Assembly: GCF_002585305.1 (NCBI RefSeq)
Contig: NZ_NUNF01000032.1
Location: 1 to 64,000, forward strand
Source of the DNA: Bacillus sp. AFS037270
GTDB lineage: Bacteria; Bacillota; Bacilli; Bacillales_B; DSM-18226
Length of the DNA: 64,000 bases
Direction: 5' to 3'
Positions 8,839 to 16,875 of the stretch are shown here, piece after piece. The stretch's first letter is position 1; the number at the start of each line of letters is the position of its first letter. The translations under genes were made by a program, and so were the position numbers. The notes below the pieces were generated by a model. It worked only from the letters and a program-made list of their open reading frames with translations, had not been told where the DNA came from and made no database searches.

Positions 8839-9039
8839 ATGGAAAATGGTAAAGTAAAATGGTTTAACAGCGAAAAAGGCTTCGGATTCATCGAACGTGA
8901 AGGTGGAGAAGACGTATTCGTTCATTTCTCAGCTATTCAAGGCGAAGGTTTTAAAACTTTAGAAGAAGGTCAAGCTGTGACTTTCGATGTTGAGCAAGGT
9001 CAACGTGGAGCTCAAGCAGCTAACGTTCGTAAAGCATAA
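8839..9039 (+). CDS. cspB: cold-shock protein, CspB/CspD type
   Basis: A 66-residue single cold-shock domain protein of the normal family length. It contains both RNA-binding motifs, KGFGFIE (RNP1) and VFVHFS (RNP2), after [14 protein letters not shown]. It acts as an RNA chaperone or transcript antiterminator in the cytoplasm. It has its own promoter with a long leader and its own terminator. A truncated copy of its 3' half and terminator lies at 29537-29725. Which Csp paralogue it corresponds to in B. subtilis cannot be settled by eye. Confidence 0.95.
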   Translation: MENGKVKWFNSEKGFGFIEREGGEDVFVHFSAIQGEGFKTLEEGQAVTFDVEQGQRGAQAANVRKA

Positions 9040-9056
9040 TAATACCAAACTCGGAG

Positions 9057-9089
9057 CAGGCTCTTTTTATAGAGTCTGTTTTTTATTTA
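9057..9089 (+). terminator. cspB terminator
   Basis: An 8-bp stem CAGGCTCT/AGAGTCTG with one G-U pair, a 6-base loop, and a run of T residues. The same structure is repeated near 29637-29665. Confidence 0.85.
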
Positions 9090-9105
9090 TTTATCAAAAA
9101 AAGGA

Positions 9106-9129
9106 GCCCTACTCACGAATGAGTAGGGC
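9106..9129. repeat. perfect inverted repeat downstream of cspB
   Basis: GCCCTACTC and GAGTAGGGC form a perfect 9-bp stem with a 6-base loop, with no U tract. A degenerate copy follows the truncated csp gene near 29695-29717, so it was duplicated with the csp 3' region. It may be a second hairpin protecting the 3' end. Confidence 0.6.
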
Positions 9130-9427
9130 ACATGTAAACAGTAAATCAAATGGTAATCAAAGTGTATCACATAATTACGAATTCTGCTAATTTCCATTGA
9201 TAAACATTTAAAAGTGCTTTTGTACCTGATGGGAGCCAGTATTGGCTTAGAAAATAATATATTTTTTCTAAAATTAGATTAAACAATAATATTATTATGT
9301 TAACTATTTGAATTCAAAGAAGTGCTAAGTAAATTCCAACATGAGGAGATACCTAGCACTTTTTATTATTTATTTTCTGATTAAAGAGGGGCTTTGAAAA
9401 GCATATCCTATTCTACAGCTAATCTAT
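9130..9427. other. gene-free region with a bidirectional hairpin
   Basis: No coding signal is visible. AAGTGCTA (9321-9328) and TAGCACTT (9355-9362) form a hairpin. It is followed by TTTTTATT on the plus strand and by TTCTTTG on the minus strand. It lies about 65 bases past the stop of the minus-strand hypothetical gene and may end its transcript. Confidence 0.45.
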
Positions 9428-9868
9428 TTACCTCACTAAAACCTGCGTTTTCTTAAATTTCATATGATGGACAAAGTTTTGCATTGCATCTGAGCAATCA
9501 ATGTTGTCAAAGTTTAATTTGTTTAAAGACCGTTTGTCAATTTTAACAGAGAGAATCGTCATCTTTTTCAGATGGCCAGTGGTTGTATCCATAATGGTAT
9601 CTGAGGCATGTATATAAACGGTATCCAAAGGGAGGAGGGCAAACATATCTCTTGAGATTCTAAATACACAGCTGCAAACATAATCCTGTTGGATATCGAA
9701 GTATTTACTCTTTGTCATTTGTTTTACGGATAATTTTCCCGTTTTTGTTAAAGATAACTGTTCCTTTGGAACAACTATATCACAATGTACCTCAAATTCT
9801 ATCTCCATCATTTTCGGATCTTCTGCGAAGAACTCAAAGCCGCTCCCAAATTCCGTTAAGTCATCCAA
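9428..9868 (-). CDS. hypothetical protein, start uncertain
   Basis: I do not recognise this protein of at least 146 residues. It is soluble, mixed alpha/beta and rich in lysine, with no signal peptide or membrane segment. It contains a CSC pair (DYVCSCVFRISRDMF). The only start within the strong coding region is a TTG at 9868 without a ribosome binding site. The frame stays open for about 34 more codons upstream (to about 9970) and reads like protein there (NIPRLGKKIIDTYFEVIQEF), but offers no ATG, GTG or TTG. The gene may therefore be truncated at its 5' end or frameshifted upstream. Confidence 0.45.
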   Translation of the reverse strand: MDDLTEFGSGFEFFAEDPKMMEIEFEVHCDIVVPKEQLSLTKTGKLSVKQMTKSKYFDIQQDYVCSCVFRISRDMFALLPLDTVYIHASDTIMDTTTGHLKKMTILSVKIDKRSLNKLNFDNIDCSDAMQNFVHHMKFKKTQVLVR

Positions 9869-10222
9869 AGGGTTAAATTCTTGAATGACTTCGAAGTAAG
9901 TATCAATTATCTTTTTGCCTAATCTTGGTATATTAGTTAATGCGTTTTTCGTTAGGTTATATATATTTGTTTATAACTATCCTTGAATTTACTAATTAGA
10001 CTTATATAAACACGTTGGATATAATGTAAATAACAAAATAATCACAAAATTATAAAAAAACAGAATGTTATCCAGATTAAAGTTTATTCAGAAGGAAGTG
10101 GTAAGTCCTACCTATTTTTTTCTTATCAGACTAATGGAAAAAATTATATTAAAAAATACAGAATAGTTAGTATTTCCTATTCTAGGAATAATATTTAACA
10201 AATTAGATTAAGGAGGAAAATT
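9869..10222. other. upstream region of the Rieske operon with an inverted repeat
   Basis: The first hundred bases are an open extension of the minus-strand hypothetical gene. The rest is AT-rich and non-coding. TTCCTA (10175-10180) and TAGGAA (10184-10189) form a perfect palindrome with a 3-base centre, 34 bases before the Rieske gene start. It is a candidate operator for the catabolic operon. AAGGAGG lies just before the ATG at 10223. Confidence 0.4.
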
Positions 10223-11479
10223 ATGTTAAGCCAAGAACAAAACGAAATTTTGACTCAAGTAGGACCTGATAAGCCAATGGGGCAGTTACTAAGAAGGTAT
10301 TGGCATCCAATCGCTGTTAGTAGCGAAATTGAAAAAATTGGGACAACCAAGAGAGTAAAGATTCTAGGAGAAGAGCTTGTATTATACCGTGATAAATCCA
10401 ATAAATTGGGACTCGTTGCTGACAAATGTGCACACAGAGGAGTATCTCTTGAATATGGTATTCCAACTGAATGTGGGATTCGTTGTCAATATCATGGGTG
10501 GGCTTATGATAGGACTGGCCAATGTATAGAACAACCTAATGAACCAGAATCTAGTACGTTTAAAAACAGAATTAAAATATCTGGATACATAGTAGAGGAA
10601 TTAGGTGGTCTAGTATTTGCATATATGGGCCCAACACCTGCACCTGAATTACCTAAATGGGATTTGTTTGTTCGAGATAATGTCATTCGTACAGTTGGCT
10701 TTGCTAAAATACCATGCAATTGGTTGCAAATAATGGAAAACTCTTTGGATCCTACTCATTTGGAATGGTTACATGGCCATTATTTTCAACATGTATTTGA
10801 ACAACAGGGTAGACCACAGAGTGATTGGAAAATTACAAAACACCATCTCAAAATTGGGTTTGATGAATTTGAGTGGGGAATTATTAAAAGACGAGTCCTC
10901 GAAGGACAAACAGAAGAAAATGAGGATTGGGCAATCGGTCACCCAATTGTTTTTCCAACGATGCTTCGTGTAGGAGACAGTGGGGCGCATTCGTTTCAAA
11001 TTCGTGTTCCAATTGATGACGAAAATACCTTGCATTTTTGGTACACATGTTTTGTTCCTAAAGAAGGAGTTAAGGTGCCGGAAAATTATCAGATTACTTC
11101 ATATGAATGTCCAATATATGATGACAATGGTAAATTTATTAATGATTATATTGATGGGCAAGACATGTTGGCATGGATCACGCAGGGTCCTGTTGCAGAC
11201 AGAACTTCTGAACGTTTGGGAACTTCTGATAAAGGAATCATCATGTATCGTCAAATGTTGCAAAGAGAACTAAAAAAAATGGAAAATGGTGAAGATCCTA
11301 AATGTGTCATTCGAAATTCTAAAATAAATGATAATATTGAACTGCCTCAAGAAGAAAACAAATTTAGTGAGGGTGGTTTATTATCAGGAGTGGCTAAAGA
11401 CTGGAATACCAGATATGCACCTAACCTTGATGAAATTATCGAGATATGTAAAGGTGGAAAGGTTTTCTCAGGGCTATAA
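10223..11479 (+). CDS. Rieske 2Fe-2S ring-hydroxylating oxygenase, phthalate 4,5-dioxygenase-like
   Basis: A 418-residue oxygenase component. The Rieske centre is CAH (Cys69, His71) and CQYH (Cys88, His91), coordinating the 2Fe-2S cluster. The mononuclear iron site follows as NSLDPTHLEWLH (Asp176, His179, His184). The N terminus (SQEQNEILTQVGPDKPMGQLLRRYW) closely follows the phthalate 4,5-dioxygenase/aromatic demethylase type, which lacks a beta subunit. It would insert oxygen into an aromatic acid using electrons from a reductase. It opens an operon with a class II aldolase-fold protein and a Gfo/Idh/MocA dehydrogenase, both typical phthalate-pathway folds. No reductase gene is nearby. The actual substrate is inferred only. 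Confidence 0.85.
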   Translation: MLSQEQNEILTQVGPDKPMGQLLRRYWHPIAVSSEIEKIGTTKRVKILGEELVLYRDKSNKLGLVADKCAHRGVSLEYGIPTECGIRCQYHGWAYDRTGQCIEQPNEPESSTFKNRIKISGYIVEELGGLVFAYMGPTPAPELPKWDLFVRDNVIRTVGFAKIPCNWLQIMENSLDPTHLEWLHGHYFQHVFEQQGRPQSDWKITKHHLKIGFDEFEWGIIKRRVLEGQTEENEDWAIGHPIVFPTMLRVGDSGAHSFQIRVPIDDENTLHFWYTCFVPKEGVKVPENYQITSYECPIYDDNGKFINDYIDGQDMLAWITQGPVADRTSERLGTSDKGIIMYRQMLQRELKKMENGEDPKCVIRNSKINDNIELPQEENKFSEGGLLSGVAKDWNTRYAPNLDEIIEICKGGKVFSGL

Positions 11480-11537
11480 TAGTCAAAGAAGCTCCTTTGG
11501 ATTTTAGAAGGAACTTCTTTGAAAGGAGATGTATGGT

Positions 11538-11738
11538 TTGAACAACATAAATAAATATAAAATAAGTTTAAAATACTGTCCAAATTGTGGAGAATCACTT
11601 TTGGATTCTAGAAGTCTATTAAATGAATATTGGGTATCCGATGATATTGCTTACTTTTGCTGGTGTAGCAAATGTTCATGGAGAGGTGAAATAGTAGAAA
11701 TGAAAAGAGTGATTGCGCCTGAGCTAGCTAATAACTAA
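11538..11738 (+). CDS. small zinc-ribbon protein
   Basis: About 66 residues with two cysteine pairs, CPNCG near the N terminus and CSKC about 35 residues later (FCWCSKCSW), a treble-clef or zinc-ribbon arrangement. AAGGAG at 11523-11528 is too close to the ATG at 11529; a TTG at 11538 has normal spacing. It sits between the Rieske oxygenase and the aldolase-fold gene in the same operon, so a role in the oxygenase system or in regulation is possible. I do not recognise a named family. Confidence 0.55.
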   Translation: MNNINKYKISLKYCPNCGESLLDSRSLLNEYWVSDDIAYFCWCSKCSWRGEIVEMKRVIAPELANN

Positions 11739-11752
11739 GGAAAGTAGGTAAA

Positions 11753-12490
11753 ATGGTGAGTGATTCAATAAATGAATTAAAAGAAAAGGTTGCAATCTCT
11801 TGTAGAATTTTAGCCATAGAAGGATTAGTGGATGAAACTCTGGGACATGTTAGTGTTCGGATTCCAAATACAGATGAAATGTTAATTCGATGCCGTGGAG
11901 AAGAAGAAAATGGGTTAAGGTACACTACTTATGATGCAATTAGAAGAGTGGACTTTGATGGGAACAGTGAGGATCTACATGGAAATTATCAAATTCCTAA
12001 AGAACTATCCATCCATGGTGAAATCATGAAATCTCGGCCTGAAGTTGGTTGTGTTATTCATGCCCATCCACCTGCAGCTTTAATATGTGGTATTACTAAT
12101 TTACCACTGCGCCCTATATTTGGTGCTTTTAACATTCCAGCAATGCGAATGGCCTTAGAAGGAATACCTGTTTTCCCTCGATCCTACCTTGTTACAAGAC
12201 CTGAATTGGCTGCACCGATGATAGAACAAATGGGTAATAAGAATATTTGCTTAATGAAAGGCCATGGAATTACTGTAACTGGTGCAACCATCGAAGAGGC
12301 AACCATCAATGCTATAAACTTCAACACATTAGCGAAAATAACTTTAGAAGTAGCAAAAACTGGGCAGGAAGTACTTGAGATACCTGAAGAGGATATTGCA
12401 GAACTTCCTGATTTAGGAACGAAATTTAATGCGAAGTGGGTTTGGCGGTATTATGTAAAAAAGCTAGAAGAATCAGAGATAATGAATTGA
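11753..12490 (+). CDS. class II aldolase/adducin-fold protein, possible decarboxylase
   Basis: A 245-residue class II aldolase/adducin domain. The zinc-binding region is VIHAHPPAAL (two histidines), and KGHGITVTG supplies a further histidine. The glutamate in KELSIHGEIMKSRP fits the catalytic position. Family members include L-fuculose-phosphate aldolase. Dihydroxyphthalate decarboxylases of aromatic pathways also have this fold. Its position between a Rieske oxygenase and a dihydrodiol-dehydrogenase-like gene favours decarboxylation or C-C cleavage of a hydroxylated aromatic acid. It follows the zinc-ribbon gene by 14 bases and precedes the next gene by 13, so it is in an operon. Confidence 0.75.
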   Translation: MVSDSINELKEKVAISCRILAIEGLVDETLGHVSVRIPNTDEMLIRCRGEEENGLRYTTYDAIRRVDFDGNSEDLHGNYQIPKELSIHGEIMKSRPEVGCVIHAHPPAALICGITNLPLRPIFGAFNIPAMRMALEGIPVFPRSYLVTRPELAAPMIEQMGNKNICLMKGHGITVTGATIEEATINAINFNTLAKITLEVAKTGQEVLEIPEEDIAELPDLGTKFNAKWVWRYYVKKLEESEIMN

Positions 12491-12503
12491 GAGGAGATAT
12501 TAA

Positions 12504-13715
12504 ATGCCTTTACAAGATGGAATTTTCAACATAGGAATCGTAGGGTTGGGAATTGCTGGGGCGTCGATGATTCCTGATATATTAAAGCATCCAAAGGTAA
12601 GATTGACAGCCGCTTCAACTAGAAACGAAGAAAGATTGAAGAAATTTGCTCAAGATTACGATGTCGAAACCTATTCTTCTATAGATGATTTATGTAAGAG
12701 CCCTAATGTTGATGCGGTATACATTGCTACCCCAACTGAATTTCATAAAGAACATGTTAGGATTGCGGCTGCAGCAAAAAAACATATAATTGTAGAAAAA
12801 CCGCTCGCAACCACTTTAGAAGAAGCGGATGAAATGATCCAAGCAGCTGAAGAAAATGGGGTTAAGTTAATTGTTGGACATTCCCACAGTTTTGAACCTC
12901 CCATTCAAAAAATGAAGGAAATTATCGATAGTGGTAAACTGGGAAGAGTTTTAATGATCCATAATTGGTACTTTAATGATTGGTTATACCGTCCAAGAAC
13001 ACCAGAGGAATTAAAATCGGAATTAGGCGGTGGAGTCACCTTCAGGCAAGGAGCACACCAATTTGACATCATTCGCTTGTTAGGTGGAGGGCAGGTAAGG
13101 AGTATCCGTGCAGTTACCGGTGTATGGGATTCAACTCGTCCAACCGAAGGCAATCATACAGTCTTTTTGGAGTTTGAGGATGGTACCGCTGCAACTGCTA
13201 TTTACAATGGATATGATCATTTTCATACAACTGAATTGACATTTGACATTGGTGAAGGAGGGCCTTTAAAAAAGGCGGATATTTATGCACAATCCCGCCG
13301 AACCATAAAAAAAACAAGTTCCCAATCTGCAGAAGTAGCTTTAAAAGTAGCTGCAGGGTATGGGGGGACTCGGGCGAAAAACTATGAAAATACCGAAAAA
13401 AATCACCCATTCTTTGGATTGACCGTTGTTAGTTGCGAAAAAGGGGACATCCGTCAACATCCAGATGGTCTTATTGTATATGGAGAAGAAGAAAGATCTA
13501 TTCTCCCTATTTCCAAAGAACAAACGGGTCGATTTAATGTAATTGATGAACTGTATCGATCTGTAGTGGAGAATGAATCACCGTTACATGATGGATATTG
13601 GGCTAAGGCTAATTTAGAAATTTGCATAAAAGCGATTCAATCATCAAAAGAGAGGAAAGAACTTACCCTGGACTATCAAGTTTCAGTAAATAGGGAAATA
13701 AAACATATCGTTTGA
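12504..13715 (+). CDS. Gfo/Idh/MocA-family oxidoreductase, dihydrodiol-dehydrogenase-like
   Basis: A 403-residue NAD(P)-dependent oxidoreductase. The Rossmann motif is IGIVGLGIAGASMIPDI, and VEKPLATTLEEAD carries the conserved EKP lysine. GAHQFDIIRLLGG and a long C-terminal domain follow. The cis-4,5-dihydro-4,5-dihydroxyphthalate dehydrogenases of proteobacteria belong to this family, not to the short-chain family. With the phthalate-dioxygenase-like gene upstream, oxidation of a dihydrodiol is a reasonable inference. GAGAGGAG precedes the ATG and the gene is 13 bases behind the aldolase gene. Sugar dehydrogenase activity cannot be excluded. Confidence 0.75.
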   Translation: MPLQDGIFNIGIVGLGIAGASMIPDILKHPKVRLTAASTRNEERLKKFAQDYDVETYSSIDDLCKSPNVDAVYIATPTEFHKEHVRIAAAAKKHIIVEKPLATTLEEADEMIQAAEENGVKLIVGHSHSFEPPIQKMKEIIDSGKLGRVLMIHNWYFNDWLYRPRTPEELKSELGGGVTFRQGAHQFDIIRLLGGGQVRSIRAVTGVWDSTRPTEGNHTVFLEFEDGTAATAIYNGYDHFHTTELTFDIGEGGPLKKADIYAQSRRTIKKTSSQSAEVALKVAAGYGGTRAKNYENTEKNHPFFGLTVVSCEKGDIRQHPDGLIVYGEEERSILPISKEQTGRFNVIDELYRSVVENESPLHDGYWAKANLEICIKAIQSSKERKELTLDYQVSVNREIKHIV

Positions 13716-13776
13716 TAAAGCATTAATTTTTTGAATGGTATAAAATCAAAATCTATAAATGGAAAAGAGGGATTAT

Positions 13777-15738
13777 GTGAAATTTTCATTAGGGAAAATG
13801 TTAAGTACTGGTACGATAAGAGAACCAGAAGGCTGGATAAAAAAGTTTTTATTACTTTTAATATGTGGAATTTCAATCTTTCAATTTTATGTTGTTTTAT
13901 TTTCTTCAATCGACCCATTTCTTCATAATTCTATTTTTATCACTTTTATGCTGGCTATTACATTCCTTGTATTTTCTTTCAATAGTATTAAAAAAGGAAA
14001 TAAAGTACCATTTATAGATCTTCTAATTTCTTTAACACTAATAGGAATCGGGATTTTTATGACTGTTTACTCAGAGCGCTTTCTTACCCGTTGGCCTATG
14101 GCAGATCCATTAACTTTGATGGAAATGGTCGTAGGGGTTGTTATGCTTCTAATCGTGTTTGAAGTGACAAGGAGAACATTAGGTTTTGGTTTGCTTGTGA
14201 TTGTAAGCGCTTTAGTTCTGTATGCATTCTTTGGGCATCTTATTTCTGGTCCTTTTGGACATAAACAGTTTACCCTCATGGAATTTGTAGACCAAATGGT
14301 TTATACGGTTAATGGAGTTTTTGGATCCATAGCCAGTGTGGCAGCAACTTTTGTATTCTTTTTTGTCCTTTTCGGAAATTTATTTAATGCTTCCGGTGGT
14401 GGAAACTTCTTTTATGCTCTGTCAAAAGCATTAACTGGACGAGTAGCAGGTGGTCCAGCAAAGGTAGCAGTCATTTCAAGTGGTCTGTATGGGTCAATTT
14501 CAGGTAGTCCAACCGCCGATGTTGCTACCACTGGCTCTTTCACTATACCCTCCATGAAAAGGGTGGGATACTCACCAACATATGCAGGGGCAATCGAAGC
14601 AACCGCCGCGACTGGTGGAAGCATACTTCCTCCTGTTATGGGATCAGCAGCATTTTTAATGGCTGAAATGACAGGTATTTCATACTCAGCGATTGCAATA
14701 GCGGCCCTTGTTCCTGGATTGTTATATTATTTGGCCATTTTCTGTCAGGTCCATTTCCAGGCTAAAAAATTGAAAATGGCTGGATATGAGGAAGAACACA
14801 TACCGACTGTAAAAGCTGTAATGAAATCGATGGGACAATTTGTCATTCCTATTCTTGTTCTCGTTATATTTCTTGAACAAGGTTTCACTCCTGTATTAGG
14901 GGCAATTGCTGCATCCGTAGCAACAATCCTTGTAAGTTACTTAAAAAAGGAAACTCGTCTTACTCCTAGTAAACTATTTAATACCTTGATAGAAACCACT
15001 ACTCGTATTTCACCATTAGTTGCTGTCTGTGCAGCAGCAGGGGTGGTTGCAGGGGTTATTCAAGTGACAGGCTTAGGAGGTAAATTTTCTGGTCTTATCC
15101 ATGCAGCATCTGGAGGCAGTTTATTAATGACCATGGTGGTAACGATGATGGTGTGTGTAATTTTTGGTATGGGGATGCCTACCCCTGCTGCTTATGTTCT
15201 TACAGCCGTTTTAGCAGCCCCGATTATGATTGAAGTCGGAATCGATATGCTACAAGCTCATTTGTTTATTCTATATTATGCTTGCTTATCAGCGATTACT
15301 CCACCAGTTGCAGTTGCTGCTTATGCAGCAGCAGCCATCGCAGGGGCAAATCCAATGAAGATAGGTTTCTTGGCTTGTCGTTTAGGGCTAGTTGCTTTTA
15401 TCATCCCATTTATGTTTGTTTACGATCCGTCACTGTTGCTAATTGGTTCACCAATAAAAATTAGCATTTCAGTTATAACAGCCATATTAGGTGTGATATC
15501 CCTAGCCGCTGGATTGGAAGGTTGGTTTGGCAAGACTCTAGAAAGATGGAAACAGTGGATTGTTGTAATCAGCAGTATCCTTCTTATTTACCCAAGTATT
15601 ATAACTAGTATTATTGGTTTAATAGGTATTGTATTTACTTTAGTTCCAAACATACCTGATGTAGTTAAAGATTTCAAAGGTACTGGTAGATTCCAAGTAA
15701 AAGAGATTAACATGTTAAATTCAAAGATCGAAAGTTAA
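13777..15738 (+). CDS. TRAP transporter fused permease (4TM/12TM, DctQM fusion)
   Basis: About 653 residues with a small N-terminal four-helix DctQ-like part (to about residue 200) fused to a DctM-like permease of 12 or more helices. The GGPAKVAVISSGLYGSISGS and GMGMPTPAAYVLT segments are characteristic of TRAP-TAXI permeases. GAGGG lies five bases before a GTG at 13777, preferable to the ATG at 13759, which has no binding site. It works with the TAXI receptor encoded next, importing an organic acid with a sodium or proton gradient. In this operon the cargo is probably the aromatic or oxo-acid substrate. Confidence 0.9.
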   Translation: MKFSLGKMLSTGTIREPEGWIKKFLLLLICGISIFQFYVVLFSSIDPFLHNSIFITFMLAITFLVFSFNSIKKGNKVPFIDLLISLTLIGIGIFMTVYSERFLTRWPMADPLTLMEMVVGVVMLLIVFEVTRRTLGFGLLVIVSALVLYAFFGHLISGPFGHKQFTLMEFVDQMVYTVNGVFGSIASVAATFVFFFVLFGNLFNASGGGNFFYALSKALTGRVAGGPAKVAVISSGLYGSISGSPTADVATTGSFTIPSMKRVGYSPTYAGAIEATAATGGSILPPVMGSAAFLMAEMTGISYSAIAIAALVPGLLYYLAIFCQVHFQAKKLKMAGYEEEHIPTVKAVMKSMGQFVIPILVLVIFLEQGFTPVLGAIAASVATILVSYLKKETRLTPSKLFNTLIETTTRISPLVAVCAAAGVVAGVIQVTGLGGKFSGLIHAASGGSLLMTMVVTMMVCVIFGMGMPTPAAYVLTAVLAAPIMIEVGIDMLQAHLFILYYACLSAITPPVAVAAYAAAAIAGANPMKIGFLACRLGLVAFIIPFMFVYDPSLLLIGSPIKISISVITAILGVISLAAGLEGWFGKTLERWKQWIVVISSILLIYPSIITSIIGLIGIVFTLVPNIPDVVKDFKGTGRFQVKEINMLNSKIES

Positions 15739-15783
15739 ATTAGGAAAAGTTTAAATATAACAAACAAAGGGGAAATGAAAAGA

Positions 15784-16803
15784 ATGAAAAAATTCTATCA
15801 ATTTGTCAGCATTCTACTAGTTTTAATACTAGTTTTAGCAGGATGTGGAGGAAAGCCAACAAAGGAAGTCTCTTCAAAAGCAAAGACTAGTAGTAAAGGA
15901 GATATTAAGGTAACCATCGCTGGTGGATCGGCTGGTGGCCTATGGAGCACAATTGGTGAAGGATTAGGCGAATCAATTAAACGTTCTTATCCTAATTCAA
16001 CCTTTACGTATCAACCTGGTCAGGATGGTGCGAATATCATGACAGTTATGACAGGTCAAGCAGAATTTGGAATTGTCAGTGCATCGGCAGCAAAATGGGC
16101 ATATAAAGGGGAGAAGCCTTACACATCTAAAATGGATAAAGTGCGAACAGTTGCCTATCTACATTCCATGCCATACCATTTCGCAGTTAGTGAAGATTCA
16201 GGAATATCATCAATCGAACAAATTGTAAAAGAAAAGATGCCATTGGTAGCGGCTGTAAATACAAAAAATTCCCCAATGGAAATATCCAACCGCGTTGTTT
16301 TTAAAAGCTATGGAAGCAGCTATGAACAAATTGAAAAGAACGGGGGAAAGATTCAGTATTTAGCCGTTTCAAAAGCCAATGATCAGATTAAAGATAACAA
16401 GATGGATGGATCATTATCACCACTTCCAACACCTGCAGGTAACTTAATTGAATTGAATACAAGTAAGCCAATGAAAATATTACCTCTATCTGATAAAGCA
16501 ATTAAAGCAATGGAAAAAGAACTTGCCGCCAAACCATATACCATAAAGGCTGGTACATATCCATTTGTAAAAAAGGATATACCTACAGCAGCAGTTGACA
16601 CGATTTTGGTTACCAGTGCAGATGTACCAGATGATGTAGTGTATAAAGTAACTAAGGCAATCTATGAACATCTTGATTACCTTTACACGGTGCACAAGTC
16701 TTTTGAAGCGGTAACGAAAGACACAATTGCAGACGTACAGGGAGCTCCGATGCATCCAGGTGCAGAAAAGTTCTACAAGGAAGCAGGAATATTGAAAAAG
16801 TAA
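15784..16803 (+). CDS. TAXI-family TRAP substrate-binding lipoprotein
   Basis: About 339 residues. A signal peptide ends in LVLAGC (Cys21 lipidated), placing the receptor on the outside of the membrane. The mature protein has the TAXI-TRAP features VTIAGGSAGGLWSTIGEGL and GMTG-like repeats of GQAEFGIVSASAAKWAYKG, plus a C-terminal helix with MHPGAEKFYKEAGI. AAAGGGG is 11 bases before the ATG at 15784 but only 2 before the ATG at 15775, so the inner start is preferred. It delivers substrate to the fused permease encoded just upstream. The ligand is unknown. Confidence 0.9.
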   Translation: MKKFYQFVSILLVLILVLAGCGGKPTKEVSSKAKTSSKGDIKVTIAGGSAGGLWSTIGEGLGESIKRSYPNSTFTYQPGQDGANIMTVMTGQAEFGIVSASAAKWAYKGEKPYTSKMDKVRTVAYLHSMPYHFAVSEDSGISSIEQIVKEKMPLVAAVNTKNSPMEISNRVVFKSYGSSYEQIEKNGGKIQYLAVSKANDQIKDNKMDGSLSPLPTPAGNLIELNTSKPMKILPLSDKAIKAMEKELAAKPYTIKAGTYPFVKKDIPTAAVDTILVTSADVPDDVVYKVTKAIYEHLDYLYTVHKSFEAVTKDTIADVQGAPMHPGAEKFYKEAGILKK

Positions 16804-16875
16804 GCATTGCTTGGAAAAAACTGAAAAAAAGTCCGATCTGTCGAACAATAGAGATAACACTGAGGGAGTAAAAAT

